DNA from: Hufsiella arboris
GTDB taxonomy: Bacteria; Bacteroidota; Bacteroidia; Sphingobacteriales; Sphingobacteriaceae
Reading direction: 5' to 3'
Assembly (NCBI RefSeq): GCF_009834875.1
Contig: NZ_WVHT01000011.1
Span: forward strand, 62,001-126,000
DNA length: 64,000 nt
Shown here: positions 52,562 through 61,460 of the stretch, in pieces
How the letters are laid out: each line of letters begins with the position of its first letter
Numbering within the stretch: the first letter of the stretch is position 1
Translations under genes and position numbers: made by a program
Notes under the pieces: generated by a model
The model's database searches: none
Told to the model about the DNA's origin: nothing
Seen by the model: the letters and a program-made list of their open reading frames with translations, nothing else

Positions 52562-53101
52562 ATGACAAAGATCGAATTCAACACCATGGTAATGCGTCAA
52601 TCAAGCTCTTTAAAAATGTATGCTTTACATTTTACACGTGATACCGACGATGCGAATGATTTAGTTCAAGACACTCTATTAAAAGCTATTACATACTACA
52701 ATAAATTTAAGGAAGGTACAAACCTTAAAGGATGGCTCTACACTATCATGAAAAATACATTTATTAACAATTACCGCAGATTTGTAAAAATCAGCTCATT
52801 TGTTACTAAATCCGAAGAGATTTCATCAGCCAATCTTGTGTTCAGTTCAACAAAAAATCAGGGTGAATCCAAATTTATTATGGATGACATTAAGTTAGCC
52901 CTGGGCAAGTTGCCTGAAGAGTATTATGTTCCTTTCAGTATGTATTTTGAAGGATTCAAGTATCACGAGATTGCTGATTATCTTCAAATTCCGATTGGAA
53001 CAGTAAAAACAAGGATTCACGTTGCGCGTAAATTGCTTAAGAAAAGCTTAAAGCCGTATGATAACGGAGTTAAAAAACCGGTTTACGCAGAAATGGATTA
53101 A
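52562..53101 (+). CDS. ECF-type RNA polymerase sigma factor
   Basis: A 179-residue sigma-70 family protein with region 2 (ALHFTRDTDDANDLVQDTLLKAITYYNKF, then LKGWLYTIMKNTFINNYRR) and region 4 (LPEEYYVPFSMYFEGFKYHEIADYLQIPIGTVKTRIHVARKLLKKSL). No anti-sigma gene is next to it, which is unusual for ECF factors but common for this widespread Bacteroidota group. It lies beside the carotenoid genes and could control them; the divergent or following genes have no obvious alternative promoter that proves it. Confidence 0.88.
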   Translation: MTKIEFNTMVMRQSSSLKMYALHFTRDTDDANDLVQDTLLKAITYYNKFKEGTNLKGWLYTIMKNTFINNYRRFVKISSFVTKSEEISSANLVFSSTKNQGESKFIMDDIKLALGKLPEEYYVPFSMYFEGFKYHEIADYLQIPIGTVKTRIHVARKLLKKSLKPYDNGVKKPVYAEMD

Positions 53102-53131
53102 TTAGCCCCTTTTCTAAACTCATCATACATG

Positions 53132-53165
53132 AAAGCGCCTAGTTCCCCACTGGCGCTTTTTTTTA
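53132..53165. terminator. Bidirectional terminator between sigma factor and SRPBCC genes
   Basis: AAAGCGCC pairs with GGCGCTTT around a 12-nt loop with a T run on the right and A on the left. It serves the convergent genes on both sides. Confidence 0.7.
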
Positions 53166-53693
53166 TTGTTTTTCAGAGAGTTTCTTTAGGTCCTTAAGGC
53201 CGCTTTCGAAATCCTTACCAATCATATTATCAAAGTTAAGGCTCATCCACTTTTCCATTGTCGTTTTATTTTCCCCGCTCATGGTCCATGTAACGTCAAC
53301 GGTTCCCCCAGAGGATTCAATTGTAAATTGTGAATTGCAGTCACTTTCGAAAGGTTTGATAAACTTCAGATCGTAATCAACATGCGAATAGGGAACGACC
53401 TGTTTTATAGACATTATACCTTCGCCTGTCTTGTCGCCAACCCAATGATAACTGTGGCCCGGCGAAGATGGCTCACCTGAAATTTCAACTTTCGCCGTCG
53501 GTTCCATTTTTAACCAGGGCATCCATTTTTTAAAAAGGTTTAAATCCGAAACGTTTTTGTAGACTACACTGTCTGGCGCATTAATGTTTACGCTGCGAGC
53601 AACACTGTAGGTTTTTGGCAAGAACAAAGCTCCCGCAAAAAATATTATAATCAGCGCGACTATAACAATCAAAAGGGTTTTCAGGAATTTCAT
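53163..53693 (-). CDS. SRPBCC (polyketide cyclase-like) membrane-anchored protein
   Basis: A 176-residue protein with one N-terminal membrane segment (LLIVIVALIIIFFAGALF) and an SRPBCC domain (YSVARSVNINAPDSVVYKNVSDLNLFKKWMPWLKMEP, then VTWTMSGENKTTMEKWM). These domains bind hydrophobic ligands. It is the gene after crtI on the same strand, 27 bp away, so it is probably in the crtI transcript and might handle carotenoids or lipids, but that is only suggested by position. Confidence 0.75.
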   Translation of the reverse strand: MKFLKTLLIVIVALIIIFFAGALFLPKTYSVARSVNINAPDSVVYKNVSDLNLFKKWMPWLKMEPTAKVEISGEPSSPGHSYHWVGDKTGEGIMSIKQVVPYSHVDYDLKFIKPFESDCNSQFTIESSGGTVDVTWTMSGENKTTMEKWMSLNFDNMIGKDFESGLKDLKKLSEKQ

Positions 53694-53720
53694 TGGTTTA
53701 TTTTTAGGTCACAATGAAAT

Positions 53721-55205
53721 TTAGGAAAAATTATCCAAATACCGCAAGGCTTCTTTCGCAGCTACCTGTCCTGAAATAATTGCCGGCGGAACGCCCGGTC
53801 CCGGAACGGTAAGCTGGCCCGTAAATAAAAGATTTTTGATTTTTGATGCCCGCATTTTTGGCTTTAAAAAAGCCGTTTGCCTTAATGTGTTGGCCAGGCC
53901 GTAAGCATTTCCTTTGAATGAATTGTAATCTGAAATAAAGTCATTCACACAATAGCTTCGTTTAAACAGAATAGAGTCACTGATTGATTGTCCTGTTGTC
54001 GATTCAAATCTGTTGATCAGCTTTTTAAAGTATAACTCTCTTAATTCCTCCGTATCCTCCAATCCAGGGGCGAGCGGCATAAGAAAGAATAAATTCTCGC
54101 AACCAGCAGGCGCAACGGTATCATCTGTTTTTGAAGGAGCTGAAACATAAAATAAGGGTTTAGTCGGCCACTGAGGCTTTGCATATATTTCGGCGGCATG
54201 TTGATTAAAGTCTTCATCAAAAAACAAATTGTGATGCTGAATGCCGGGAACGGTCTTATTTAATCCAATATAAAACAACAAACTTGACGGCGACATGGTA
54301 CGAGATTCCCAATAGTCGCTCTGGTAGTTATTCCATGGTTTGTCAATCAATGTTTGATCTGTATGCTGATAGTCGGCATTAGAAATTATGAAGTTTGCAG
54401 AAAAAATCCCCTTGTCGGTCTCCAAACTCTCTGCAACTGAATTATTAACGATGATTTTCTTGACTTCTGTGTTAAATTTGAATTTGACGCCGAGTTCCGT
54501 AGCCAAGCAAAACATAGCATGAGAGATTTCGTGCATACCGCCTTGCGGATACCAGGTTCCTAAAGCCAGGTCGGCATAATTCATCATACTGTATAAAGCC
54601 GGCGTGTTTTGCGGTGTAGCTCCCAAAAATAAAACAGGAAATTCCAGGATTTCAATTAGGCGCTGGTTTTTGAAATAGCTCCGAACATGAGCCGACATGC
54701 TGGTTAGCAATTGAATATTCAGGCTGTTACGTATAAGTTTTAAATCAAAATATTCGGTAATTGAATGTGAAGGTTTGAATACATATTCTTTCATTCCCAC
54801 CTCGTATTTGTACTTCGCCTGCGCCAGAAATTTGCGAAGCTGTATGCTGCTTCCCGGTTCTATCGAATCAAATAGATTTTCCAACTCGTCCATTTGAGCG
54901 GGCACATCAACAAAGTCATTTTTGTCAAAATAAACCCGATAGCCCGGATCAAGACGTTTCAGATGGTAGTAATCGCTTACTTTCTTTCCAAACAATGCGA
55001 AGAAATTTTCGAATACATCAGGCATCCAATACCAACTCGGCCCCATATCGAATTTAAAGCCATCTTTTTCCCATACCCGGGCTCGTCCGCCAGGCTGGTC
55101 ATTCTTCTCGTAAACAGTGACGTCATATCCGTTTTGGGCCATCACCGAAGCGCAGGCCATCCCCGCAAAACCAGAACCGATTACCGCAATTTTTATATCA
55201 GACAT
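53721..55205 (-). CDS. crtI: Phytoene desaturase CrtI
   Basis: With the ATG at 55205 the protein has 494 residues and starts IKIAVIGSGFAGMACASVMA, the FAD Rossmann motif; a longer frame exists upstream but would overlap the crtB promoter. CrtI features include GGRARVWEKDGFKFDMGPSWYWMPDVF and the C-terminal TGQLTVPGPGVPPAIISGQ. It removes hydrogens from phytoene to lycopene at the membrane. It is divergent from crtB with 100 bp between the starts. Confidence 0.92.
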   Translation of the reverse strand: MSDIKIAVIGSGFAGMACASVMAQNGYDVTVYEKNDQPGGRARVWEKDGFKFDMGPSWYWMPDVFENFFALFGKKVSDYYHLKRLDPGYRVYFDKNDFVDVPAQMDELENLFDSIEPGSSIQLRKFLAQAKYKYEVGMKEYVFKPSHSITEYFDLKLIRNSLNIQLLTSMSAHVRSYFKNQRLIEILEFPVLFLGATPQNTPALYSMMNYADLALGTWYPQGGMHEISHAMFCLATELGVKFKFNTEVKKIIVNNSVAESLETDKGIFSANFIISNADYQHTDQTLIDKPWNNYQSDYWESRTMSPSSLLFYIGLNKTVPGIQHHNLFFDEDFNQHAAEIYAKPQWPTKPLFYVSAPSKTDDTVAPAGCENLFFLMPLAPGLEDTEELRELYFKKLINRFESTTGQSISDSILFKRSYCVNDFISDYNSFKGNAYGLANTLRQTAFLKPKMRASKIKNLLFTGQLTVPGPGVPPAIISGQVAAKEALRYLDNFS

Positions 55206-55273
55206 GCCTTGTGCTTGACGTAAATAAAGGCAATTTGTTTGGCTTAATGAAAAACTATCAGTGTGCAATTTTG

Positions 55274-55281
55274 TAGTTTTG
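55274..55281 (+). promoter_or_regulatory. -7 box TAGTTTTG for crtB
   Basis: A TAnnTTTG match 24 nt before the ATG at 55306. The GTG at 55261 lies upstream of it and cannot be the start. Confidence 0.5.
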
Positions 55282-55305
55282 GTGAAAACACACAAACCGG
55301 TATTT

Positions 55306-56145
55306 ATGATTGAACTTTACAATGAGACATGTTTTGAGTGCAGTAAAGTTATCACAAGAAAGTACAGCACCTCGTTCAGTCTTGGTATAAAAGCCTTTGA
55401 TCGTAAATTTCACTATCCGATCTACGCCGTTTATGGTTTTGTTCGCTATGCCGACGAAATAGTCGATTCTTTCCATCAATACGATAAAGTAAAGCTTATC
55501 TCAAAATTCCGCGACGATACTTTTGAAGCGATAGACAACGGAATAAGCCTTAATCCCGTCTTGCACTCGTTCCAGTTAATTGTGAAGCAATATGGGATTG
55601 ATCTTCCATTAATAGATGCATTTTTAAAGTCGATGGAAATGGATCTTGACAAAACAACTTATTCAAAGGAGGGTTATGACGTTTACATTTATGGTTCCGC
55701 CGAAGTAATAGGGTTGATGTGTCTAAAGATATTTTGTGAAGGAGATGGCGCAATGTATCAGCAGCTTATTCCGGGAGCCCGAAAGCTGGGTGCGGCCTTT
55801 CAAAAAGTGAATTTTTTGCGGGATATTAAATCAGATTTTCTGGACCGTGGGCGGGTGTATTTTCCCGGAATAAACTTTTCTTCGTTTAGTATTGCCGATA
55901 AACAAAGTATCGAAAAGGATATCCAGCAGGATTTTGACGATTCGCTGCTGGCAATCAGGCAACTTCCTGAAAGCGCGCGCAAAGGTGTTTATATTGCTTA
56001 TGTTTATTACCTGGAACTTTTCAGGAAAATAAAAAATTCACCGCTGGAAATCATTGCCGAAAAAAGGGTGCGGGTTTCTGACAAACGTAAATTATGGCTG
56101 ATGGCTCAGGCATTAGTAACTGACAAACTAAGATCAATTGGATGA
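55306..56145 (+). CDS. crtB: Phytoene synthase CrtB
   Basis: A 279-residue squalene/phytoene synthase-family enzyme. The two Asp motifs are RYADEIVDSF (DxxxD) and FLRDIKSDFLDRGRVYFP; YSTSFSLGIKAFDRKFHYPIYAVYGFVR and IYGSAEVIGLMCLKIF are further family signs. It joins two geranylgeranyl diphosphates into phytoene. It heads the rightward operon crtB, small exported protein, crtYcd, cytochrome b5-like, with the start chosen from the promoter position. Confidence 0.92.
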   Translation: MIELYNETCFECSKVITRKYSTSFSLGIKAFDRKFHYPIYAVYGFVRYADEIVDSFHQYDKVKLISKFRDDTFEAIDNGISLNPVLHSFQLIVKQYGIDLPLIDAFLKSMEMDLDKTTYSKEGYDVYIYGSAEVIGLMCLKIFCEGDGAMYQQLIPGARKLGAAFQKVNFLRDIKSDFLDRGRVYFPGINFSSFSIADKQSIEKDIQQDFDDSLLAIRQLPESARKGVYIAYVYYLELFRKIKNSPLEIIAEKRVRVSDKRKLWLMAQALVTDKLRSIG

Positions 56146-56657
56146 GGATAACTTTACTTTTAATTTTTTTAATTACAACTGCATTTTCAAAGGACGAAGA
56201 CTTGCCAAGTATTCGAAAGCAATATTATGAAGCAGTAAATAATGCGGATGCAGCTCATCGGTTTTACGATATGATTGCGGCCCAGAAATCGGAAGATCCG
56301 GTGATTTTGGCATATTTTGGTTCTGCTCAGGCTCTTAAGGCCCGGTACTCGTGGAACCCTTATAACAAAATGGCTTATCTGAAAAGAGGGATTAGTACGT
56401 TGGCAACAGCTGTAAGTAAGAGTCCCGACAATCTCGAAATACGTTTCCTTCGTTTTTCGCTTGAACATTACGTGCCGTCGTTTTTAGGATTTAGCCGTGA
56501 TCTGGATCCCGACCGCAGAAAAATTGTCGAGCTTATCGAAAAGAAACAGTTCGGAAGTATGGATAAGGACCTTTTAAAAAATATGGTGAAGTTTATGGAA
56601 GAAAGTAAACGCTGCACCCCAAAGGAACTGGAAACCATGCGGAATGCAATGAAATGA
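56142..56657 (+). CDS. Exported helical protein in the carotenoid operon
   Basis: A 171-residue protein with a Sec signal (MRITLLLIFLITTAFS) and a helical repeat body (QYYEAVNNADAAHRFYDMIAAQ, ILAYFGSAQALKARYSW, YLKRGISTLATAVSKSPDNLEIRFLRF) that resembles tetratricopeptide folds without the exact consensus. I do not recognise a family. It overlaps crtB by 4 bp (ATGA) and crtYcd by 4 bp, so it is translationally coupled to both and likely serves carotenoid synthesis or placement in the envelope. Confidence 0.7.
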   Translation: MRITLLLIFLITTAFSKDEDLPSIRKQYYEAVNNADAAHRFYDMIAAQKSEDPVILAYFGSAQALKARYSWNPYNKMAYLKRGISTLATAVSKSPDNLEIRFLRFSLEHYVPSFLGFSRDLDPDRRKIVELIEKKQFGSMDKDLLKNMVKFMEESKRCTPKELETMRNAMK

Positions 56658-57337
56658 TAAACCAGCATTATACCTATTTGCTTATCAATCTGCTCAGTGT
56701 CTTTTTTCCTATTGTACTGGGGTTTGATAAGAAAGTTCGCTTTTATACCACTTGGAAATATTTACTTCCCGCAATTATTATCACAGGTTGCATGTTTCTA
56801 ACCTGGGATTATATTTTTACATTAAATGGTGTCTGGTCGTTTAATTCGAAATACATCACAGGTATTCATTTTTTAAACCTGCCTGTAGAGGAAATCCTTT
56901 TCTTCATCACAATTCCATTTGCATGTGTATTTATTTATGAGTGCCTGAATTTTTATTTGAAGAAAGACCTGTTATTTAAGGCCAGCCGGGCAATCAGTAT
57001 AGCACTGATTATCACTTGCATAATAATGCTTGCGAATTACCATACAAAGCTTTACTCGCTGGTGAATTTTGGCTTTCTTTTGTTATTGTTGCTCCTTTCG
57101 ATTGTTGTTAACGCAAAATATATGGGGCGATTCTATGCAGCGTACGTTGTAGCATTGATTCCATTTTACATTGTTAATGGTATTTTGACATCGCTGCCTG
57201 TAGTTTTGTATAACGATAATCAGAATATGAATTTTCGGATTGGAAGCATTCCGTTTGAAGATCATTTCTACCTGATGTCTATGTTGCTCATGAATATCGC
57301 GCTGCTCGAGTTCTTTAGAAAAAAAACGGATGGCTGA
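56654..57337 (+). CDS. crtYcd: Fused lycopene beta-cyclase CrtYcd
   Basis: A 227-residue integral membrane protein with about six hydrophobic segments. Two related halves are seen, as in fused heterodimeric-type cyclases: the first holds TWDYIFTLNGVWSFNSKYITGIHFLNLPVEEILFF and the second NGILTSLPVVLYN and IGSIPFEDHFYLMSMLLMNIALLEFF. It closes the ends of lycopene to beta rings. It lies inside the crt operon and overlaps the cytochrome b5-like gene by 8 bp. Confidence 0.88.
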   Translation: MINQHYTYLLINLLSVFFPIVLGFDKKVRFYTTWKYLLPAIIITGCMFLTWDYIFTLNGVWSFNSKYITGIHFLNLPVEEILFFITIPFACVFIYECLNFYLKKDLLFKASRAISIALIITCIIMLANYHTKLYSLVNFGFLLLLLLLSIVVNAKYMGRFYAAYVVALIPFYIVNGILTSLPVVLYNDNQNMNFRIGSIPFEDHFYLMSMLLMNIALLEFFRKKTDG

Positions 57338-57566
57338 CTATCCTCAATATACCAAAGCTCAGTTGGCTCTGCGCAATGGGCAGGATAAACCGCAGATTTG
57401 GATAGCCTATAATGGATTAATTTACGATGTCTCTGACAGCCGTCTATGGAAAAATGGAAAGCATTATGAACATTGGGCAGGCCAGGATCTGACCGACGAA
57501 CTTAAAGATGCTCCGCATACGGTTTCTGTTTTTGAAAAATTTAAGATTGTCGGATACCTAAAATAA
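57330..57566 (+). CDS. Cytochrome b5-like heme-binding protein
   Basis: A 78-residue protein with a cytochrome b5 core: YTKAQLALRNGQDKPQIWIAYNGLIYDVSDSRLWKNGKHYEHWAGQDLTDEL, in which His residues in GKHYEHWAGQD and DAPHTV are the likely heme ligands. Small soluble b5 proteins carry electrons to oxygenases. As the last gene of the crt operon it may feed electrons to the carotene hydroxylase CrtZ encoded upstream, but this is inferred from position only. Confidence 0.8.
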   Translation: MADYPQYTKAQLALRNGQDKPQIWIAYNGLIYDVSDSRLWKNGKHYEHWAGQDLTDELKDAPHTVSVFEKFKIVGYLK

Positions 57567-57623
57567 AAAATTTCGGATGCAACCATTGATGCTTATCCTC
57601 GTCATACTAATAAACTAACTAGT

Positions 57624-58019
57624 ATGAAGAAGCTTTTATTTTTATTAATCGTACCTGCACTGATGGTGCTTTCATCTTGCCAAAAAACAGAATATGTAAA
57701 TCCGAACCAAACCATCCTGACAGATATTGTACCTGACGCATGGCGATCTACAGATGGCGGAAGAACTTATACGACATTGATTTCGATGCCGGAAATTGAT
57801 AGTTATTTTAACGATTACGGTGCTGTGCTAGTTTACCTTTCATTTGACGGAACAACTTACGAGCAGATACCGCAGGTTTACCAGGGAGTTGCATACAGTT
57901 ATAACCATGTTCCCGGAAGCATTCAATTGATACTTCAAACATCTGATAACAATTCAACAGTTATTAAGCCGGGTGGAGTAATTACAGCGAAGATTGTTTT
58001 AATACAGTCTCAGCAATAA
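57624..58019 (+). CDS. Small lipoprotein of unknown function
   Basis: A 131-residue lipoprotein (MKKLLFLLIVPALMVLSSC, lipobox LSSC). The mature part is about 110 residues of predicted beta strands (ILTDIVPDAWRSTDGGRTYTTLISMPEI, GAVLVYLSFDGTTYEQIPQVYQGVAYSYNHVPGSIQLIL). I recognise no domain. It is followed by a palindromic repeat and a convergent thioesterase gene. Confidence 0.75.
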   Translation: MKKLLFLLIVPALMVLSSCQKTEYVNPNQTILTDIVPDAWRSTDGGRTYTTLISMPEIDSYFNDYGAVLVYLSFDGTTYEQIPQVYQGVAYSYNHVPGSIQLILQTSDNNSTVIKPGGVITAKIVLIQSQQ

Positions 58020-58082
58020 TGTAGCTTGAGCAGAAAAAGGTTTTGTAGTAATTAAAGGGATAATTTAAAGCCGGCTGAAGCG

Positions 58083-58150
58083 ATTGTCGTTAACGATTGC
58101 TTCGTTCCCGCAAAGACGACCTGCGTAAACGTTTTTGCGGGAACGACAAT
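58083..58150. repeat. Imperfect palindromic repeat between convergent genes
   Basis: GTTCCCGCAAA at 58104-58114 pairs perfectly with TTTGCGGGAAC at 58134-58144, and ATTGTCGTT at 58083-58091 pairs with AACGACAAT at 58142-58150 with a 12-nt insert on the left arm. GATTGCTTCG next to the arm is a common piece of intergenic repeats. It can serve as a terminator-like structure for both convergent genes. Confidence 0.65.
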
Positions 58151-58155
58151 GCGTC

Positions 58156-58578
58156 CTATATCGAATACTTCTCAATCATCTCGTCCGTAACATTCATCCC
58201 GCGACCGCTTTTAATGTCAATCAAAACATAATCAAACCAGCCGTCGCATGAAATCTTACCGGTTTTTTTAATCTTGATAGTAAATTCAACCCGGCAGCCT
58301 TTTCCGCTCATATCTACAACTCCGGTTTCAACAGCAAAGTCATCACCCATATTCAACGGCCGTTTGTAATCAACATAAGCGGTCTTAACAACCCAACCAT
58401 AACCCTGGCTCATGAATTCTTCCATCGGCATTCCGTAAAAACGTTCCATCTGGTCATAACGGGCAGCTAAAACGTAATCAAAATACTTGCTGTTATGAAC
58501 GTGATTGAACATATCGATATCATCAGGACGAACCCGAAACTCGCTGGTAAATTTGCTGAACTGCTTTTTACTATCCAT
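58156..58578 (-). CDS. Acyl-CoA thioesterase (hotdog fold)
   Basis: A 140-residue 4-hydroxybenzoyl-CoA-type thioesterase. EFRVRPDDIDMFNHVHNSKYFDYVLAARYDQMERF carries the catalytic Asp of this subfamily (D-I-D-M-F-N-H-V), and GYGWVVKTAYVDYKRPLNMGDDFAVETGV matches the second part of the fold. It hydrolyses acyl-CoA thioesters in the cytosol; chain preference is not readable. It has its own -7 box and stands alone. Confidence 0.85.
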   Translation of the reverse strand: MDSKKQFSKFTSEFRVRPDDIDMFNHVHNSKYFDYVLAARYDQMERFYGMPMEEFMSQGYGWVVKTAYVDYKRPLNMGDDFAVETGVVDMSGKGCRVEFTIKIKKTGKISCDGWFDYVLIDIKSGRGMNVTDEMIEKYSI

Positions 58579-58582
58579 CGCG

Positions 58583-58590
58583 CAAATATA
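58583..58590 (-). promoter_or_regulatory. -7 box TATATTTG for the thioesterase gene
   Basis: The minus strand reads TATATTTG, 4 nt before the ATG, so the transcript is probably leaderless. Confidence 0.5.
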
Positions 58591-58663
58591 GCGGTAAGCA
58601 ATTTTAATAATTAGAGTGATCTTCCATTATGACTTGCCATTGAGATTCAACTTATTACTTCTA

Positions 58664-58694
58664 TTGTGCAACTCGAAATCAATGTCTATCTTTG
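58664..58694 (+). promoter_or_regulatory. rpsO promoter with -33 TTG and -7 TATCTTTG
   Basis: TTG at 58664-58666 and TATCTTTG at 58687-58694 are separated by 20 nt, the same arrangement as the rpsT promoter. The leader is about 40 nt. Confidence 0.7.
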
Positions 58695-58738
58695 CAGCCA
58701 ATTAATTAAATTTTTAAAGCTTTAATATTATTCAGGTA

Positions 58739-59017
58739 ATGTATTTAAGTACAGAAGTAAAGGCAGATATTTTTGCCAAACATGGTAAAGGAAATACCGA
58801 CACTGGTTCGGCAGAAGGACAAGTAGCGTTATTCACTTACCGCATTGCTCATTTAACCGGGCACTTAAAAAAGAACAAGAAGGACTTCTCAACACAGTTG
58901 GCTCTTCAGAAACTAGTTGGTAAACGCCGCGCAATCCTTGCATATCTTTACAAAAAAGATATCAACCGGTACCGTGCGATTATCAAAGCTTTAGAATTAA
59001 GAGATATCATCAAATAA
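58739..59017 (+). CDS. rpsO: 30S ribosomal protein S15
   Basis: A 92-residue protein with the S15 pattern DTGSAEGQVALFTYRIAHLTGHLKKNKKDFSTQLALQKLVGKRRAILAYLYKKD. It binds 16S rRNA in the small subunit. rpsO followed by pnp is a widely conserved gene order. Confidence 0.95.
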   Translation: MYLSTEVKADIFAKHGKGNTDTGSAEGQVALFTYRIAHLTGHLKKNKKDFSTQLALQKLVGKRRAILAYLYKKDINRYRAIIKALELRDIIK

Positions 59018-59033
59018 ATCTGAGCAAGATCTT

Positions 59034-59068
59034 AAAAGCCATCTCAACGGGGATGGCTTTTATTTTTT
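59034..59068 (+). terminator. rpsO terminator
   Basis: AAAAGCCATC and GATGGCTTTT pair around an 8-nt loop, followed by ATTTTTT. Some read-through to pnp is expected from the conserved order. Confidence 0.8.
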
Positions 59069-59132
59069 ACAATACAAAAAACGAATATAAAGGGCGTGTT
59101 CAAAAGAGGAAAAACAGGCCGATAAAACAAAC

Positions 59133-61283
59133 ATGAGTTATAACGCAATTAAAAAAACATTCGACATCGGCGATGGCCGTATGATTGAAATCGAAACTGG
59201 GAAATTAGCTAAACAAGCTGATGGCTCAGTGGTAGTAAAAATGGGTGATACGATGTTGCTTGCAACAGTTGTAGCCACTAAAGAAGCAAGACCGGGAACA
59301 GATTTTTTACCATTATCTGTTGACTACCAAGAAAAATATGCTTCTACAGGACGTATTCCGGGTGGATTTATGAGAAGAGAAGCAAAGCTTTCTGATTATG
59401 AAGTTTTGATTTCACGCCTTGTTGACCGCGCGCTTCGTCCAATGTTTCCAGAGGATTACCATGCAGATACGCAGGTTATGATTTCATTAATCTCGGCAGA
59501 CAAAGATATTATGCCTGATGCATTAGCGGGGTTAGCTGCTTCCGCTGCGCTGGCAGTTTCTGACATTCCATTCAACGGGCCAATTTCTGAAGTTCGCGTT
59601 GCTAAAATTGACGGTCAATTGGTTATTAATCCATTGATGAGCGATTTAGAGCGTGCTACCTTAGAATTCATCGTTGCCGGTTCGGCAAATGATATCGGCA
59701 TGGTGGAAGGTGAGTGTAAAGAAATTTCTGAAGCCGAAATGGTTGAGGCGATTGAATTTGCACATCAAGCAATCAAAATTCAAGTTCAGGCGCAGGTTGA
59801 ACTGGCTGAAATGGTTGGCAAAACGGTAAAACGTACTTACAACCACGAAGAAAGTAACCTAGAATTACGTGACCAGGTTTTCGCAGCAACTTATGATAAA
59901 GTTTATGCTGTTGCTAAATCTGGTTCAGCAAAACATGAGCGAGGCGATAAATGGGGTGAGATCCTGATGGATTTTATCGCGACGTTAGGTGAAGATATTG
60001 ATGACGTAACAGGTTTCCTGGCAAAGAAGTATTTTCACGATGTTCAGTATGACGCAGTTCGTAACCTGATCCTTGACGAAGGAATTCGTTTGGACGGTCG
60101 CGATTCACGTACTGTTCGCCCGATATGGAGTGAAGTTGGTTATTTGCCATCTGCACACGGATCCGCAGTATTTACACGTGGTGAAACTCAATCGTTAACT
60201 ACTGTTACATTAGGTGCAAAATCTGATGAGCAATTAATCGATGGAGCATTTATCAACGGATACAATAAATTTCTTCTTCACTATAATTTCCCTGCTTTCT
60301 CAACCGGTGAGGTTCGTCCTAACCGTGGTGTTGGTCGTCGTGAAGTTGGACACGGTAATCTGGCAATGCGTTCATTAAAACAGGTTCTTCCTGCAGATGA
60401 TGCAAATCCATATACTATTCGTATCGTTTCTGATATTCTTGAGTCGAACGGATCGTCTTCAATGGCTACAGTTTGCGCAGGAACGTTAGCATTAATGGAT
60501 GCTGGTATTAAAATCAAAGCGCCTGTTTCAGGTATCGCGATGGGTTTAATTACAGATGAGAAAACTGGTAAATACGCTATTTTGAGCGATATCTTAGGTG
60601 ATGAAGATCACTTAGGTGATATGGACTTCAAAGTAACTGGTACTGAAAAAGGTATTGTTGCTTGCCAGATGGATCTAAAAATCAACGGTTTGCGTTGGGA
60701 AGTTTTAACAGCTGCTTTGGAACAAGCTAAAGAAGCTCGTTTACACATCCTCGGCGAGATGAAGAAAACCATCGAAGCTCCTCGTGAAGATTTCAAACCT
60801 CATGCTCCTCGCATCGTTACATTGCGTATCGACAAGGAATTCATTGGCGCCGTTATCGGACCTGGTGGAAAAATTATTCAGGAAATGCAACGTGAAACCG
60901 GCGCGACAATTTCAATTGAAGAAGTCGACAACGTTGGTGTGGTTCAGGTTTTTGCTGATAATAAAGCTTCAATTGATCAGGCTGTTGGCCGCATTCGCGC
61001 GATTGCAGCACGTCCTGAAGTTGGCGAAATTTACGAAGGTAAAGTGAAGTCAATTATGCCATTTGGTGCATTCGTTGAAATTATGCCAGGAAAAGATGGG
61101 TTGCTTCATATTTCTGAAATTGACTGGAAGCGTTACGAAACGATGGACGGTATTTTCAAAGTAGGAGACGAAGTGCGTGTAAAATTGTTAGATATTGACA
61201 AACAAGGAAAACTGAAGTTGTCAAGAAAGGCATTGTTGCCGCGTCCTCCGAAACAGGAAGAGAAAAAAGAGGAAACTCTTTAA
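59133..61283 (+). CDS. pnp: Polyribonucleotide nucleotidyltransferase
   Basis: A 716-residue 3'-5' exoribonuclease. Two RNase PH domains (first about 10-140 with [33 protein letters not shown]; second about 320-540 with [19 protein letters not shown] and [19 protein letters not shown]), then KH ([21 protein letters not shown]) and S1 ([33 protein letters not shown]) domains. It degrades RNA with phosphate as part of the mRNA decay machinery. Layout and length are normal. Confidence 0.95.
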   Translation: MSYNAIKKTFDIGDGRMIEIETGKLAKQADGSVVVKMGDTMLLATVVATKEARPGTDFLPLSVDYQEKYASTGRIPGGFMRREAKLSDYEVLISRLVDRALRPMFPEDYHADTQVMISLISADKDIMPDALAGLAASAALAVSDIPFNGPISEVRVAKIDGQLVINPLMSDLERATLEFIVAGSANDIGMVEGECKEISEAEMVEAIEFAHQAIKIQVQAQVELAEMVGKTVKRTYNHEESNLELRDQVFAATYDKVYAVAKSGSAKHERGDKWGEILMDFIATLGEDIDDVTGFLAKKYFHDVQYDAVRNLILDEGIRLDGRDSRTVRPIWSEVGYLPSAHGSAVFTRGETQSLTTVTLGAKSDEQLIDGAFINGYNKFLLHYNFPAFSTGEVRPNRGVGRREVGHGNLAMRSLKQVLPADDANPYTIRIVSDILESNGSSSMATVCAGTLALMDAGIKIKAPVSGIAMGLITDEKTGKYAILSDILGDEDHLGDMDFKVTGTEKGIVACQMDLKINGLRWEVLTAALEQAKEARLHILGEMKKTIEAPREDFKPHAPRIVTLRIDKEFIGAVIGPGGKIIQEMQRETGATISIEEVDNVGVVQVFADNKASIDQAVGRIRAIAARPEVGEIYEGKVKSIMPFGAFVEIMPGKDGLLHISEIDWKRYETMDGIFKVGDEVRVKLLDIDKQGKLKLSRKALLPRPPKQEEKKEETL

Positions 61284-61304
61284 TCAGCGTTTGATAAATA
61301 ATAC

Positions 61305-61340
61305 AAGCCGTCTCAGCGTCATTGCTCAGGCGGCTTTTTT
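61305..61340 (+). terminator. pnp terminator
   Basis: AAGCCG and CGGCTT close a hairpin with TCTCAGCG and TGCTCAGG arms, followed by TTTTTTG. Confidence 0.7.
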
Positions 61341-61460
61341 GTGTGCGACTGTTTCGTCCAGTTTCTTAACGAAGCATCACCCAATCGATTAGTAATCAAA
61401 TTTTTTCAGTTTAAGATACATACATTTATGATACACCGGATTCGTTGGCTATCTTAAATT

